Of a stretch of DNA of 64,000 bases, positions 17,391 to 27,026 are shown piece by piece (the stretch's first letter is position 1; every line of letters starts with the position of its first letter). Under the pieces are notes generated by a model. The model saw only the letters and a list, made by a program, of their open reading frames with translations. It was not told the DNA's origin and did not search any database. Both the position numbers and the translations under genes were made by a program. Origin of the DNA: Afipia sp. (GTDB taxonomy: Bacteria; Pseudomonadota; Alphaproteobacteria; Rhizobiales; Xanthobacteraceae); the NCBI GenBank assembly GCA_017308575.1, contig JAFKEQ010000002.1, positions 374,832 to 438,831 on the forward strand, given 5' to 3'.

Positions 17391-17861
17391 ATGCGTTATT
17401 TTGCGCTGGCCGGTCTCGGCCTTCTTCTTGCTGCCTGCAACACAACCAGCGGTCCCGTCGCGACGACGGGGACCGCTCCGACCGCAACGGCGCAGTCTGC
17501 GGACCTTCCGCCGCTCTATGAGCCGCTGGTCGACATGCACCGCGTCAATCAGGACAAGTATCGCCGCGATCTCGCCGAGTGCCGCCAGCAGGCCGCACCG
17601 CAGGAAACCGCCGCGCGTCAGGCGCAGCAGCAGGTGGCCGCAGGCACGGCGCTGTCGGTTGCCGGCAGTGTTGCGTCACTCGTTCCGGTGTCATCGTTCC
17701 GTCAGGCGCGCACGCTTTATGCCGCGACCGATGCGGCCCAGTCTGCCGGTGGCGCTGTGGCTGAAGGCGGCGCGATCAAGCAGGATCAGGCGATGCAGGA
17801 CTACGTTCTCGTCGTGAACACCTGCCTGATGCACAAGCGCTACCGGCTGCTGCGCGGCTGA
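17391..17861 (+). CDS. Small outer-membrane lipoprotein, unknown function
   Basis: A 156-residue protein with a lipoprotein signal MRYFALAGLGLLLAAC (lipobox LAAC, acylated Cys16). The mature part opens with a Thr/Ala-rich linker, then VDMHRVNQDKYRRDLAECRQQAA, an Ala/Gly-rich hydrophobic stretch AGTALSVAGSVASLVPVSSF that could insert in a membrane like a glycine-zipper, and a C-terminal QDYVLVVNTCLMHKRYRLLRG. The Cys in AEC and in NTC may form a disulfide. I do not recognise a named family. Single gene, divergent from the desaturase. Confidence 0.8.
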   Translation: MRYFALAGLGLLLAACNTTSGPVATTGTAPTATAQSADLPPLYEPLVDMHRVNQDKYRRDLAECRQQAAPQETAARQAQQQVAAGTALSVAGSVASLVPVSSFRQARTLYAATDAAQSAGGAVAEGGAIKQDQAMQDYVLVVNTCLMHKRYRLLRG

Positions 17862-17878
17862 TTCCGCGTTTGGCGCGC

Positions 17879-19156
17879 TTACAGTCCCGCCCGCCGTTCT
17901 ATTCGTGGCACGATAGGCGGTTTGGCGTTGAGCGCATCGACCTGAAAACCCGCCACGCGCTTGTAGGTGTTGGCGACGTCTTCCAGTTCCTGTCGTGACA
18001 GCACATCGGTGACGGTGCCGAATCCGTTCGGCGCGCGTTCCTCGACAAGCTGCATCACCTGCTCGGGGCCGTTGCGCCGGTTGAGTTTCACAAGCTCGGT
18101 GGTCGCCGGGCGGCGCTCGGCTTCATAGGCGGCAAGCGCTGCGGGCGTTGTGCCATGCGCGAGCAGTTCGCGCGTCAGCACCCGCGCGTCGAGGATCGCC
18201 TGCGATGCGCCGTTGGAGCCGATCGGATACATCGGATGCGCGGCGTCGCCGAGCAGCGTGACCTTGCCGAAGGTCCAGCGATCCAACGGATCGCGGTCCA
18301 CCAGCGGATACTCGTAGGCATGCTCGCAGTTGCGGATCAGGCTCGGCACGTCGAGCCAGTCGAACCGCCAGTCCGCGAACCACGGCAGGAATTCGTCGAG
18401 TTTGGCCGCGCGGTTGTAGTCCTCGCGCCGCCATTGATGGTCCGGCGGGAAGTAGCGTTCGGCGATCCAGTTGACGCGGACTTTGCCGCTGGGGAGTGGA
18501 TTTGAAATCGGATAGCAGACGAATTTCAGGCTTTCATGGCCCGCCATGATCATGGAACGGCCGGAGAGAAAAGGCGTGGTCTCGGTGACGCCGCGCCAGA
18601 GGATGCGGCCGTTCCAGATCGGCGCGCCTTCGTCCGGATAGAGCTTCGCGCGCACGGCGGAATGGATGCCGTCGGCTGCGATCAGCAGCGCACCTTCATA
18701 GGTGCCTGCATCCTGTCCGGTCGCCTTGTCGATGAAGCGCGCGGACACGCCGTCCGATGTTTCGGTGAAGTCGGCGAGGTGATGACTGTTGAGAAGGCTG
18801 TCGCGGCCGAGACGTTCGATCACGGTGTCGAACAGGATCTGCTGCAGCACGCCGCGATGGATCGAGACCTGCGGCCACTTGTATCCGGCGTCCAGCCCGC
18901 GTGGCTCGGTCCAGATCGGCTTGCCGTGTTTCGAATAATAAGACAGTTCCCGGGTGCGCACGCCCGCGGCGTCCAGTTTGTCGAGCAGGCCGAGTTCGGT
19001 GAGTTCGCGCACCGCATGGGGCAGCACGTTGATGCCGACGCCGAGCGGCTTCAACTCGGGCACGGTTTCAAAGATGCGGCACGGAATGCCGACCTGATGA
19101 AGACTGAGCGCGAGCGTCAGCCCGCCGATGCCGCCGCCTGCGATGAGAATGGTCAT
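17879..19156 (-). CDS. PhzS-like FAD-dependent monooxygenase
   Basis: A 425-residue flavoprotein hydroxylase of the PHBH fold. Seen: the dinucleotide motif IAGGGIGGLTLALSL at residues 5-19, PLGVGINVLPHAVREL, the DG motif LLIAADGIHSAVRAKLYP near 155-172, ILWRGVTE, and the GD motif VTLLGDAAHPMYPIGSNGASQAILDAR near 288-314. Pattern and length resemble PhzS and related salicylate-hydroxylase-like enzymes (NAD(P)H, O2). No phenazine or aromatic catabolic genes are near, so the substrate is unknown. Start at ATG 19154-19156 with GAGGAGCGC upstream. The small peptide frame at 19299-19607 lies just upstream on the same strand. Confidence 0.9.
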   Translation of the reverse strand: MTILIAGGGIGGLTLALSLHQVGIPCRIFETVPELKPLGVGINVLPHAVRELTELGLLDKLDAAGVRTRELSYYSKHGKPIWTEPRGLDAGYKWPQVSIHRGVLQQILFDTVIERLGRDSLLNSHHLADFTETSDGVSARFIDKATGQDAGTYEGALLIAADGIHSAVRAKLYPDEGAPIWNGRILWRGVTETTPFLSGRSMIMAGHESLKFVCYPISNPLPSGKVRVNWIAERYFPPDHQWRREDYNRAAKLDEFLPWFADWRFDWLDVPSLIRNCEHAYEYPLVDRDPLDRWTFGKVTLLGDAAHPMYPIGSNGASQAILDARVLTRELLAHGTTPAALAAYEAERRPATTELVKLNRRNGPEQVMQLVEERAPNGFGTVTDVLSRQELEDVANTYKRVAGFQVDALNAKPPIVPRIERRAGL

Positions 19157-19298
19157 GATGCGCTCCTCAAGGTCCCTTGAGGTCATGACACGGAAAAAGC
19201 CGGTTGGGCAACGGGCGTTCGACACCTGCTCGCGAGACTTCTTCGCGGAAGAGGCCTCGCGAGCATGTTGGCAAGTCGCGGCAGTCCCTCCGGAAAGA

Positions 19299-19607
19299 TC
19301 AGGACCGGAGGCAGATCTGATAGGCGATGTAGGCCAGCGCTTCGCAGTTTGTGTTTCCGCCGCAGGCTCTGCGTGCCGCCTCATAAGCGATCGCGCAAAC
19401 GGTCGGGTTGCCCATGGGCTTCATGCCCATGCCCTCCCGGGCCAACTGTTCCACCGAGGGCGCGCTCGGGTTTTTCACAATTTCGATCTTGTCGTTCGGT
19501 CCGAAGAACTTCTCGTTCTTCGACTCGATGGCGGCCTGTCTGAGTATCTTTTCAATAGAAGCAACCTGATCGGATGAAATGTCGCTTGATGTTTCAAACT
19601 ACATAAC
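19299..19607 (-). pseudogene. Small Cys-containing peptide gene with amber codon 2
   Basis: On the minus strand GGAG-N8-ATG is followed at once by TAG and then by 99 open sense codons with coding character and a TGA at 19299-19301. The frame reads ..QVASIEKILRQAAIESKN.., ..NDKIEIVKNPSAPSVEQL.. and ends NPTVCAIAYEAARRACGG then NTNCEALAYIAYQICLRS, with four Cys in the last third and a double-Gly. No other ATG precedes residue GMGM near the middle. Either the gene is inactivated by a nonsense mutation at codon 2, starts elsewhere, or a base is misread. Family not recognised. Confidence 0.5.
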
Positions 19608-19678
19608 CGGAACTCCATCACACGAGGGTTGAGCAACGAAATCCATACACACCTATAAGTTGTATTAACGTAATTATT

Positions 19679-19698
19679 AGGTTGTATTTTGCAACCTG
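19679..19698. promoter_or_regulatory. AT-rich inverted repeat upstream of the peptide frame
   Basis: AGGTTG (19680-19685) and CAACCT (19692-19697) form an inverted repeat with a 6-base AT-rich centre, inside a 100-base stretch much richer in A and T than the surroundings (around TTGTATTAACGTAATTATT). It lies about 75 bases upstream of the ATG of the peptide frame, a likely promoter or operator position. Role is inference. Confidence 0.35.
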
Positions 19699-19723
19699 AA
19701 TTTTTGTTTCGGTTGGCTGCGCA

Positions 19724-19755
19724 GCAAAAAGGCCACACCGTTTGGATGTGGCCTT
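19724..19755 (-). terminator. Rho-independent terminator of ccrM
   Basis: Reading the minus strand, AAGGCCACA (19755-19747) pairs with TGTGGCCTT (19737-19729), loop of nine, followed by TTT. It lies 29 bases past the ccrM stop and separates ccrM from the peptide frame downstream. Confidence 0.8.
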
Positions 19756-19783
19756 CCGATCTTTCCTGTTGTCGCTGGGCAGT

Positions 19784-21305
<1,522 letters not shown>

Positions 21306-22253
21306 ATGCGTTACGATGACTTCCGCCGCAGCGACAACATCGACGATCGCCGCGATGACAGCGGGGGCGGGCTCGGCGGCGGAGGCGGTTTCGGATTCCC
21401 GATGGGCGGAGGCGGTGGCCTCGGCATTGGAACCGTCATTGTTCTCGGCCTGATCGGCTGGGCGGTGGGCATCGATCCGCGCATCCTGATCGGCGGCGCG
21501 GAAATTCTCACCGGCGGTCAGCAGCAGGCCCCCTCGTATCAGACCGACCGAAGGACCGGCAGCCCGCCGAAGGCCGGCGCACCGACCGACGAGATGGGCA
21601 ACATGATCGCCGGCGTGCTCGGCGAAATCGACGACCGCTGGGACGAAATCTTCAAGGCCAGCGGCCAGACCTATCGCGGGCCGCGCATCGTGCTGTTCCG
21701 CAACGCCACCAATGGCGGCCGCTGCGGCATGGCGCAGTCGGCCATGGGCCCGTTCTATTGTCCGCCGGACAAGCAGATCTTCCTCGACACCGGATTCTTC
21801 CGCGAGGTGGAGACGCGCTTCCGCGGCTGTTCGGGCAATGCCTGCAAGTTCACCGCCGCCTACATCATCGCTCATGAAGCCGGGCATCACATCCAGAACC
21901 TGCTCGGCATTCTGCCGAAGGCGACGCAGATGCAGCAGCAGGCCGGGAGCAAGGCCGAGGCCAACGCCATTCAGGTCCGCATCGAATTGCAGGCCGATTG
22001 CCTGTCCGGCGTCTGGGTGAACCGCGAGGAGAAGAAGCGACCGGGCTTCCTCGAGGCGGGCGACATCGACGCCGCGCTGACCACGGCGTCCGCCATCGGG
22101 GACGACACGCTGCAGCGGCAGGCGACGGGGCGTGTTGTGCCGGACTCGTTCACCCACGGCTCGGCGGCGCAGCGCAAGCGCTGGTTCATGACCGGCTACC
22201 AGCAGGGCAGCGTGCAGGCCTGCAACACGTTCGCTCCGGGCGTGCAGCTATAG
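21306..22253 (+). CDS. YpfJ-type neutral zinc metallopeptidase
   Basis: A 315-residue protein of the putative neutral zinc metallopeptidase family. The N-terminus is Asp/Arg-rich then a Gly-rich stretch (residues 18-40), followed by one membrane segment GIGTVIVLGLIGWAVGI near 43-60. The soluble part has CGMAQSAMGPFYCPPDKQIFLD, the zinc motif AHEAGHHIQNLLGI near 196-209, and ELQADCLSGVWVN with the third ligand region. Likely anchored in the inner membrane facing the periplasm. The substrate is unknown. AGGAGAATTACG precedes the ATG; an earlier in-frame start is less well supported. Confidence 0.92.
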   Translation: MRYDDFRRSDNIDDRRDDSGGGLGGGGGFGFPMGGGGGLGIGTVIVLGLIGWAVGIDPRILIGGAEILTGGQQQAPSYQTDRRTGSPPKAGAPTDEMGNMIAGVLGEIDDRWDEIFKASGQTYRGPRIVLFRNATNGGRCGMAQSAMGPFYCPPDKQIFLDTGFFREVETRFRGCSGNACKFTAAYIIAHEAGHHIQNLLGILPKATQMQQQAGSKAEANAIQVRIELQADCLSGVWVNREEKKRPGFLEAGDIDAALTTASAIGDDTLQRQATGRVVPDSFTHGSAAQRKRWFMTGYQQGSVQACNTFAPGVQL

Positions 22254-22266
22254 AAAAGCGAGGACC

Positions 22267-22376
22267 GTCATCCTGAGGTGCGAGCAGCTTTTGCTGCGAG
22301 CCTCGAAGGATGACGATGTCAATGCCGTCGCCCTTCGAGGCTCGGCGTAAGAACCGCCTCGCGCCTCAGGGTGACG
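22267..22376. repeat. REP-type palindrome pair, family 2
   Basis: Two back-to-back units: GTCATCCTGAGGTGCGAG...CCTCGAAGGATGAC (22267-22314) and a decayed second unit (22326-22376) with CCTTCGAGG and CCTCAGGGTGAC. Each folds into a hairpin. Located between the zinc peptidase gene and moaB. Confidence 0.8.
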
Positions 22377-22392
22377 GCCAAGGAATAACGCG

Positions 22393-22947
22393 ATGTCCTC
22401 AACAGATGAGACCCGCCCTTTCATCCCGCTCAGCATCGCGGTGCTGACGATTTCCGATACGCGGTCGCTGGCCGATGATAAGTCGGGAGCCATACTGGCG
22501 GATCGTCTCACGGCAGCGGGCCATCATCTCGCCGCGCGCGATATCGTCACCGACGACATCGAAGCGATCCGCGCGAAGGTGAGGGCGTGGATCGCCGATC
22601 CCGGTGTCGATGCGATCGTCACCACGGGCGGGACCGGCTTCACCGGCCGCGACGTCACGCCGGAAGCCATCGAGCCGCTGTTCGAGAAGCGGATGGATGG
22701 TTTTTCGATTGCGTTTCACATGCTGAGCCACGCCAAGATCGGCGCATCGACCATTCAGAGCCGCGCAACCGCGGGCGTTGCCGGCGCGACATACATCTTC
22801 TCTCTTCCGGGCTCGCCGGGCGCGTGCAAGGACGGCTGGGACGGCATCCTGTCGCATCAGCTCGATTACCGCACCAAGCCGTGCAACTTCGTCGAGATCA
22901 TGCCGCGGCTGGACGAACACCTGAAACGCGGCAAGGCGAAGGGTTGA
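22393..22947 (+). CDS. moaB: Molybdenum cofactor biosynthesis protein MoaB/MogA family
   Basis: A 184-residue MoaB/MogA-like protein that adenylylates molybdopterin ahead of metal insertion in this family. Seen: ISIAVLTISDTRSLADDKSG at the N-terminus, VDAIVTTGGTGFTGRDVTPEAI near residues 74-96 (pterin-binding GGTG loop), FSIAFHMLSHAKIGASTIQSRATAG and IFSLPGSPGACKDGWDGILSHQLDYR. Full length. No other moa genes are close. It starts just after the REP pair. Confidence 0.93.
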   Translation: MSSTDETRPFIPLSIAVLTISDTRSLADDKSGAILADRLTAAGHHLAARDIVTDDIEAIRAKVRAWIADPGVDAIVTTGGTGFTGRDVTPEAIEPLFEKRMDGFSIAFHMLSHAKIGASTIQSRATAGVAGATYIFSLPGSPGACKDGWDGILSHQLDYRTKPCNFVEIMPRLDEHLKRGKAKG

Positions 22948-22950
22948 ATA

Positions 22951-23109
22951 TCAGGAGCGGATCCTTCGGAGTGCCCGCGTCATGGCGGCAAGAGCCATCC
23001 GCAGGGCCTGACGATAGGCGCGCAAACGCAGCCGCCGGGCTCTGGCGGCGTGATAGGCGATGACTTCCGGCGTGACGCGGGAGTGCCGCGTGTCACGCCC
23101 CCGCCTCAC
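22951..23109 (-). CDS. Arg-rich 52-aa protein, translationally coupled to the MarR-GNAT gene
   Basis: A 52-codon frame starting at GTG 23107-23109 that overlaps the TGA of the MarR-GNAT gene as GTGA. GGGAG stands 8 bases upstream of the GTG, inside the end of the preceding gene. The product is strongly basic (about a third Arg): ..TPEVIAYHAARARRLRLRAY.. and ..MTRALRRIRS. The motif YHAARARRLR recalls small DUF1127/YjiS-like Arg-rich proteins of rhizobia, but I do not claim membership. Such proteins often bind RNA or nucleic acid; function here is unknown. Confidence 0.55.
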   Translation of the reverse strand: MRRGRDTRHSRVTPEVIAYHAARARRLRLRAYRQALRMALAAMTRALRRIRS

Positions 23110-24047
23110 AATTCAAGCTCCCACGTCTCGCCGGTCAGATCCTGCCCGAAGCTGTGATGCGGCTCGGTCGCGACACGCACGAAGCCCGCCCGTTGATAAA
23201 TTCCGCGCGCGGCGAGCAGGATGCTCTGGGTCCAGAGCGTGATCTTGCGATAGCCGCAGGCGCGCGCAAATGCGATGCATTCATCGACCAGGGTCTTGCC
23301 GAGACCGATGCCGCGTCCCGCCGGATTGATCAGCAGCAGGCGGATCTTGGCGATGTCGCCGGTGTGCTTCACCAGAAACACCGAGCCCACCTGTCGGCCA
23401 TCGATCTCCGCGATCCAGCAGCGCTCGCGCGCCGGATCGAAGGTCTTGAGGAATTGCGCCGCGATCTCCGCGCATAAGGCTTCGAAGGAAATGTCCCATC
23501 CGTACTCACGCGCATAAAGCGCGCCATGCTGCTGGATGATCCAGCCCATGTCGCCGGGCCGGTGTGCGCGCAGCACGGGTGCGGGGCGGGGCGCCTCGTC
23601 GTCCAGCAACCGTTCGATGGTGGTCATGGCTTCCACGAGGCGTTGTCCGTCGTCAGCCGGCAGCGCGCTCAGCATGTTCGCGACATCGGATTGCGATTCC
23701 TGATTCAGGCGACCGAATGCCAGACGGCCCTTGGCCGTGAGCGACAGCCGGAACTGCCGCCGGTCCGACGGCACGGGCTTGCGCGTGATCAGGTTCTTTT
23801 CGGTAAAGGCGTGGACGATGCGGCTGAGATAGCCGGGATCGAGGCCCAGCTTGGTGCCGATGTCGCGGGCGGTCAGGTCGTCACGCTGCGCGAGTTCGAA
23901 CAGCACGCGCGCTTCGGTCAGGGTGAACGGGCTTTCGAGCAGGTGCTGCTCGAGCACGCCGATCTTGCGGGTGTAGAAGCGGTTAAACCGTCGGATGGCG
24001 TCGATCGCTGCGCCGTCGGGAAGTTCGGATGGGGTTGGCATGGGCAT
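23106..24047 (-). CDS. Bifunctional MarR-type regulator / GNAT acetyltransferase
   Basis: A 313-residue two-domain protein. Residues 1-150 are a MarR winged helix: FTLTEARVLFELAQRDDLTARDIGTKLGLDPGYLSRIVHAFTEKNLI with the basic wing KPVPSDRRQFRLSLTAKG. Residues about 165-313 are a GNAT domain with VGSVFLVKHTGDIAKIRLLLINPAGRGIGLGKTLVDECIAFARACGYRKITLWTQ, including the acetyl-CoA loop RGIGLG. This fusion is a known architecture. Two identical-type palindromes 34-67 bases upstream of the ATG suggest autoregulation. AGGACGAG precedes the start. The Arg-rich mini-gene overlaps its end. Confidence 0.93.
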   Translation of the reverse strand: MPMPTPSELPDGAAIDAIRRFNRFYTRKIGVLEQHLLESPFTLTEARVLFELAQRDDLTARDIGTKLGLDPGYLSRIVHAFTEKNLITRKPVPSDRRQFRLSLTAKGRLAFGRLNQESQSDVANMLSALPADDGQRLVEAMTTIERLLDDEAPRPAPVLRAHRPGDMGWIIQQHGALYAREYGWDISFEALCAEIAAQFLKTFDPARERCWIAEIDGRQVGSVFLVKHTGDIAKIRLLLINPAGRGIGLGKTLVDECIAFARACGYRKITLWTQSILLAARGIYQRAGFVRVATEPHHSFGQDLTGETWELEL

Positions 24048-24080
24048 ATCTCGTCCTGCACGAAATCTGCTCCTTGATTG

Positions 24081-24114
24081 TTGACGATGTCAATCAGTAA
24101 TTTGACGCAGTCAA
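24081..24114 (-). promoter_or_regulatory. Twin TTGAC-N3-GTCAA operators
   Basis: TTGACGATGTCAA (24081-24093) and TTGACGCAGTCAA (24102-24114) are two perfect 5-bp-arm palindromes of identical arms, with centres 21 bases apart (two helical turns). They lie between the glycosyltransferase stop and the MarR-GNAT start. TTGACA/TTGACT within them also resemble a -35 box. An autoregulatory MarR operator is the simplest reading. Confidence 0.65.
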
Positions 24115-24120
24115 CTAATG

Positions 24121-24693
24121 TCAGGCGGCCACGAAAATCCGGGTCCGCAGCATGGCGCGGCCAGTCCGGCCGAGTTTCGAGATTAGCTTGGCCTCTGCGC
24201 GCCGCACCTGAGGCGCATAACCGCCGATCCGCTCATAATGATCGCGGGAAATCAGCAGGCCCTGATCGGCCGAGGGGCCGGAGATAAGGCGCGCCAGCAG
24301 GCGCACGCCGTCGCGCACCGTGGCCTCTTCATAGGGCGAGCGGGCATAGCGAAAGATGCCAGCGCGCCGCTGACCGCTGGCCGACATCCTCTCCATGAAC
24401 TGGGTGGTTTCATCGATCCAGCTGCTTTCCAGCACCGCGCCGGGACGCAGGAAGAGCAGCCAGGGCGAGCGGCTTTGTTCGGCGCCCTTGGCAAGGGCTG
24501 CTGCGCGCGATCCCTCGAATCTCAGGAAATCGCATCCGGCGACATCGGCCACTCGTTCGATGGTGTCCGAGCCCGGGCGGTCGACCAGCACGACACGCTG
24601 GATGATTCCTGCCGCCGCGCCCGGAACCAGGGCCGCGAGCGTGGCCACGACCGGCTGTTCGACGCCTTCGGTAGGAATGACAACGCTGATCAT
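24121..24693 (-). CDS. Short GT-A type glycosyltransferase-like protein
   Basis: A 190-residue protein beginning MISVVIPTEGVEQPVVATLAAL, the usual family 2 start. It has VVLVDRPGSDTIERVADVAGCDFLRF, then RAAALAKGAEQSRSPWLLFLRPGAVLESSWIDE, which corresponds to the acceptor/DxD region with R-P-G in place of DxD. It ends after ADQGLLISRDHYERIGGYAP. It lacks the C-terminal part and membrane anchor of larger enzymes. Activity is uncertain because the metal-binding acidic pair is not evident. The start ATG at 24691-24693 is preferred to an upstream in-frame ATG. Confidence 0.75.
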   Translation of the reverse strand: MISVVIPTEGVEQPVVATLAALVPGAAAGIIQRVVLVDRPGSDTIERVADVAGCDFLRFEGSRAAALAKGAEQSRSPWLLFLRPGAVLESSWIDETTQFMERMSASGQRRAGIFRYARSPYEEATVRDGVRLLARLISGPSADQGLLISRDHYERIGGYAPQVRRAEAKLISKLGRTGRAMLRTRIFVAA

Positions 24694-24878
24694 AAGGTGA
24701 CGACCGGAATGCTGCGCCAAATGCTTGCAGGGGCATGGTTATCATCTTGTCACAGGCAGAACAGCCCATTCGGTGCAGCTTTTTGCGGCAGGCATTCAAA
24801 GCAGGCACCGGGCGATCCTCTCCGGGGATGAGAAATTGAAGTTCTTGTTTTGTTCTCATTCGATGTTATGTTGGCGGC

Positions 24879-26051
24879 ATGAGCAGAGCGTCCAATGCCC
24901 TCAGACATCCGCCGGTCGCGCCGCCCCAATCTCCGGTCCAGGGGCCGGCGGAGGCGCCTTCGCCTTTTGCCGAGATCGAAGTCGCCATCGACCGGCAGCG
25001 GCGCAGGGGCCGCGGCGCGCAGTCGAACGCCAGCGGACGCTATGAGGCGGAGGCGCGCGTTGCCTTCGACGACGGCTGGCAGAGTCTCGAAGAACTGCCG
25101 CCGTTCCAGACCACGGTCGCCCTCGATACCGCACGCAAGGTCATCACCCGCAACGATTCGCCCGATATTGGCTTCGACCGTTCGATCAATCCGTATCGTG
25201 GCTGCGAGCACGGCTGCGTCTATTGCTTCGCGCGGCCGACCCACGCCTATCTCGGCCTGTCGCCGGGGCTGGATTTCGAATCCAAGCTGTTCGTCAAGCC
25301 GGATGCGCCCGAACTTCTGGAGAAGGAACTCGCCGCGCCGGGCTACGAGCCGCGCATGATCGCGATCGGCACCAACACCGATCCGTATCAGCCGATCGAG
25401 CGCGAGCGCAAAATCATGCGTGGTATTCTCGAAGTGCTGGAGCGCACCGCGCATCCGGTCGGCATCGTTACCAAATCCGCGCTGGTGACACGCGACATCG
25501 ATATTCTGGCGCGAATGGCCAAGCGCAATCTCGCCAAGGTCGCGATCTCGGTGACATCGCTCGATCCGAAGCTGGCGCGCACCATGGAGCCGCGCGCTTC
25601 GACGCCGCCGAAGCGATTGGAAGCGCTGCGCATGCTGGCGGAGGCGGGCATTCCGACAACGGTGATGGTCGCGCCCGTGATCCCGGCGCTGAACGATTCC
25701 GAGATCGAGCGCATTCTCGATGCCGCCGCCCATGCCGGCGTCAAGGAAGCAAGCTACGTGCTGCTGCGGCTGCCGCTTGAGGTCCGCGACCTGTTCCGCG
25801 AATGGCTGATGGCGAATTATCCGGACCGCTATCGTCATGTCTTCACGCTGATCCGCGACATGCGCGGCGGCCGCGACTACGACTCGCAATGGGGCACGCG
25901 CATGAAGGGAACCGGGCCGATGGCGTGGATGATCGGACGGCGCTTCGAGATCGCCTGCGAAAAGCTCGGACTTAATAAACGGCGCTCGAAGCTGACCACA
26001 GCGCATTTCGCGCGGCCCAAGCGCATCAACGAACAGCTCGATTTGTTCTGA
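24879..26051 (+). CDS. PA0069 family radical SAM protein
   Basis: A 390-residue radical SAM protein. Seen: NPYRGCEHGCVYCFARPTHAYLGLSPG around residues 105-131, with the CxxxCxxC 4Fe-4S ligand motif, followed by IAIGTNTDPYQPIERERKIMRGILEVL and TKSALVTRDIDIL, KVAISVTSLD, APVIPALNDSEIERIL of the TIM barrel. N-terminal residues 1-45 are Pro/Arg-rich and low complexity. The family resembles SPL-like radical SAM enzymes, but the reaction of the PA0069 group is not known. Single gene followed by a palindrome at 26074-26097. Confidence 0.93.
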   Translation: MSRASNALRHPPVAPPQSPVQGPAEAPSPFAEIEVAIDRQRRRGRGAQSNASGRYEAEARVAFDDGWQSLEELPPFQTTVALDTARKVITRNDSPDIGFDRSINPYRGCEHGCVYCFARPTHAYLGLSPGLDFESKLFVKPDAPELLEKELAAPGYEPRMIAIGTNTDPYQPIERERKIMRGILEVLERTAHPVGIVTKSALVTRDIDILARMAKRNLAKVAISVTSLDPKLARTMEPRASTPPKRLEALRMLAEAGIPTTVMVAPVIPALNDSEIERILDAAAHAGVKEASYVLLRLPLEVRDLFREWLMANYPDRYRHVFTLIRDMRGGRDYDSQWGTRMKGTGPMAWMIGRRFEIACEKLGLNKRRSKLTTAHFARPKRINEQLDLF

Positions 26052-26073
26052 AAGTCGGCAGGAGAGTTCTTCA

Positions 26074-26097
26074 CCTCTCCCCGTTTACGGGGAGAGG
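26074..26097. terminator. Strong hairpin after the radical SAM gene
   Basis: CCTCTCCCCGT (26074-26084) pairs perfectly with ACGGGGAGAGG (26087-26097), giving a 9-11 bp stem. A run of seven T follows about 12 bases later. It could act as a terminator, or be a dispersed palindrome common in this bacterial group. Confidence 0.5.
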
Positions 26098-26178
26098 GAG
26101 AAGAAAGCGTTTTTTTAGGACAGCCAATTCATGTCCTCGTCCCTGAATAACGGGCATGGATGAAAGTTCCGGCTTGCG

Positions 26179-26955
26179 ATGGTGAGCGCACCGCCCCAGC
26201 ATCGCGCCATGATTCGCAAGCCATCAGCAGCAACGGCGAAAGCGGCGCCACGCAAGGGCGTGATCGCGGTCGCGCCGCCGAGCTTCCGGCGGGAGCGCGC
26301 GCTGTTCAAGCGCGGCGTCTGGCCGGTCGCGGGCTGCGACGAGGCGGGGCGCGGTCCGCTGGCGGGACCAGTGGTGGCTGCGGCCGTCATTCTCGATCCC
26401 AAGCGCGTGCCGAAGGGGCTCGACGATTCCAAGCGATTGACGCGCGAACGCCGCGAGGAGCTGTTCGAGGAAATCTGCGCCACTGCGCTGGTGTCGGTCG
26501 CCGTTGCGCCGCCGTCCCGGATCGAGCGCGACAACATTTTGCGCGCGTCGTTATGGGCGCTGGCGCGCTCGGTGCGGGCGCTGCCGGAGGCACCGAAGCA
26601 TGTGTTCGTCGACGGGCGCGACCGGATCGACGTCACCTGCGATTGCGAGGCGGTGATCGGCGGCGACGGTCTTGTCGTCTCCATCGCCGCGGCCTCCATT
26701 GTCGCCAAGGTGTCGCGCGACCGGCTGATGTGCCGCCTCGCGCTCGATCATCCCGGCTACGGCTTCGAGCAGCACATGGGCTATGGCGTGCCGGCGCATC
26801 TCGAAGCGCTGGACCGGCTCGGTCCGACCATCCATCACCGCCGCCTTTTCGCGCCGGTGGCCGCGGCGCGGCGCAAGCACGGGCTCGATGAAGCCGTGAT
26901 GCCGGATATGATCGAAACGCTGACGATATCTGAGGATGTTGTCCTGACCGCGTAA
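26179..26955 (+). CDS. rnhB: Ribonuclease HII
   Basis: A 258-residue enzyme cutting the RNA strand of RNA-DNA hybrids and excising single ribonucleotides from DNA. Seen: [22 protein letters not shown] near residues 51-72 with the catalytic D and [20 protein letters not shown], the third acidic region [12 protein letters not shown], and [18 protein letters not shown] with the last acidic D. A basic Ala-rich N-terminal tail of about 45 residues precedes the fold; the true start may be the second ATG at 26209. Confidence 0.95.
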   Translation: MVSAPPQHRAMIRKPSAATAKAAPRKGVIAVAPPSFRRERALFKRGVWPVAGCDEAGRGPLAGPVVAAAVILDPKRVPKGLDDSKRLTRERREELFEEICATALVSVAVAPPSRIERDNILRASLWALARSVRALPEAPKHVFVDGRDRIDVTCDCEAVIGGDGLVVSIAAASIVAKVSRDRLMCRLALDHPGYGFEQHMGYGVPAHLEALDRLGPTIHHRRLFAPVAAARRKHGLDEAVMPDMIETLTISEDVVLTA

Positions 26956-27026
26956 GCGCTCCGGTTGCCTCCCCGTGCCGCGGGCTTTATCACTGGACGC
27001 TGCTCGCACCGCGGTTCGGACGTTTC

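Noticed and set aside
19157..19384. N-terminal extension of the PhzS-like monooxygenase
   Set aside because: It runs antisense-frame through the peptide gene and lacks a dinucleotide fold; the well-placed Shine-Dalgarno is at the MTILIAGGG start.
19660..19674. TTAA-N7-ATTA near 19665 as a CtrA box
   Set aside because: Second half mismatches the consensus; the AT-rich sequence makes such a near-match expected.
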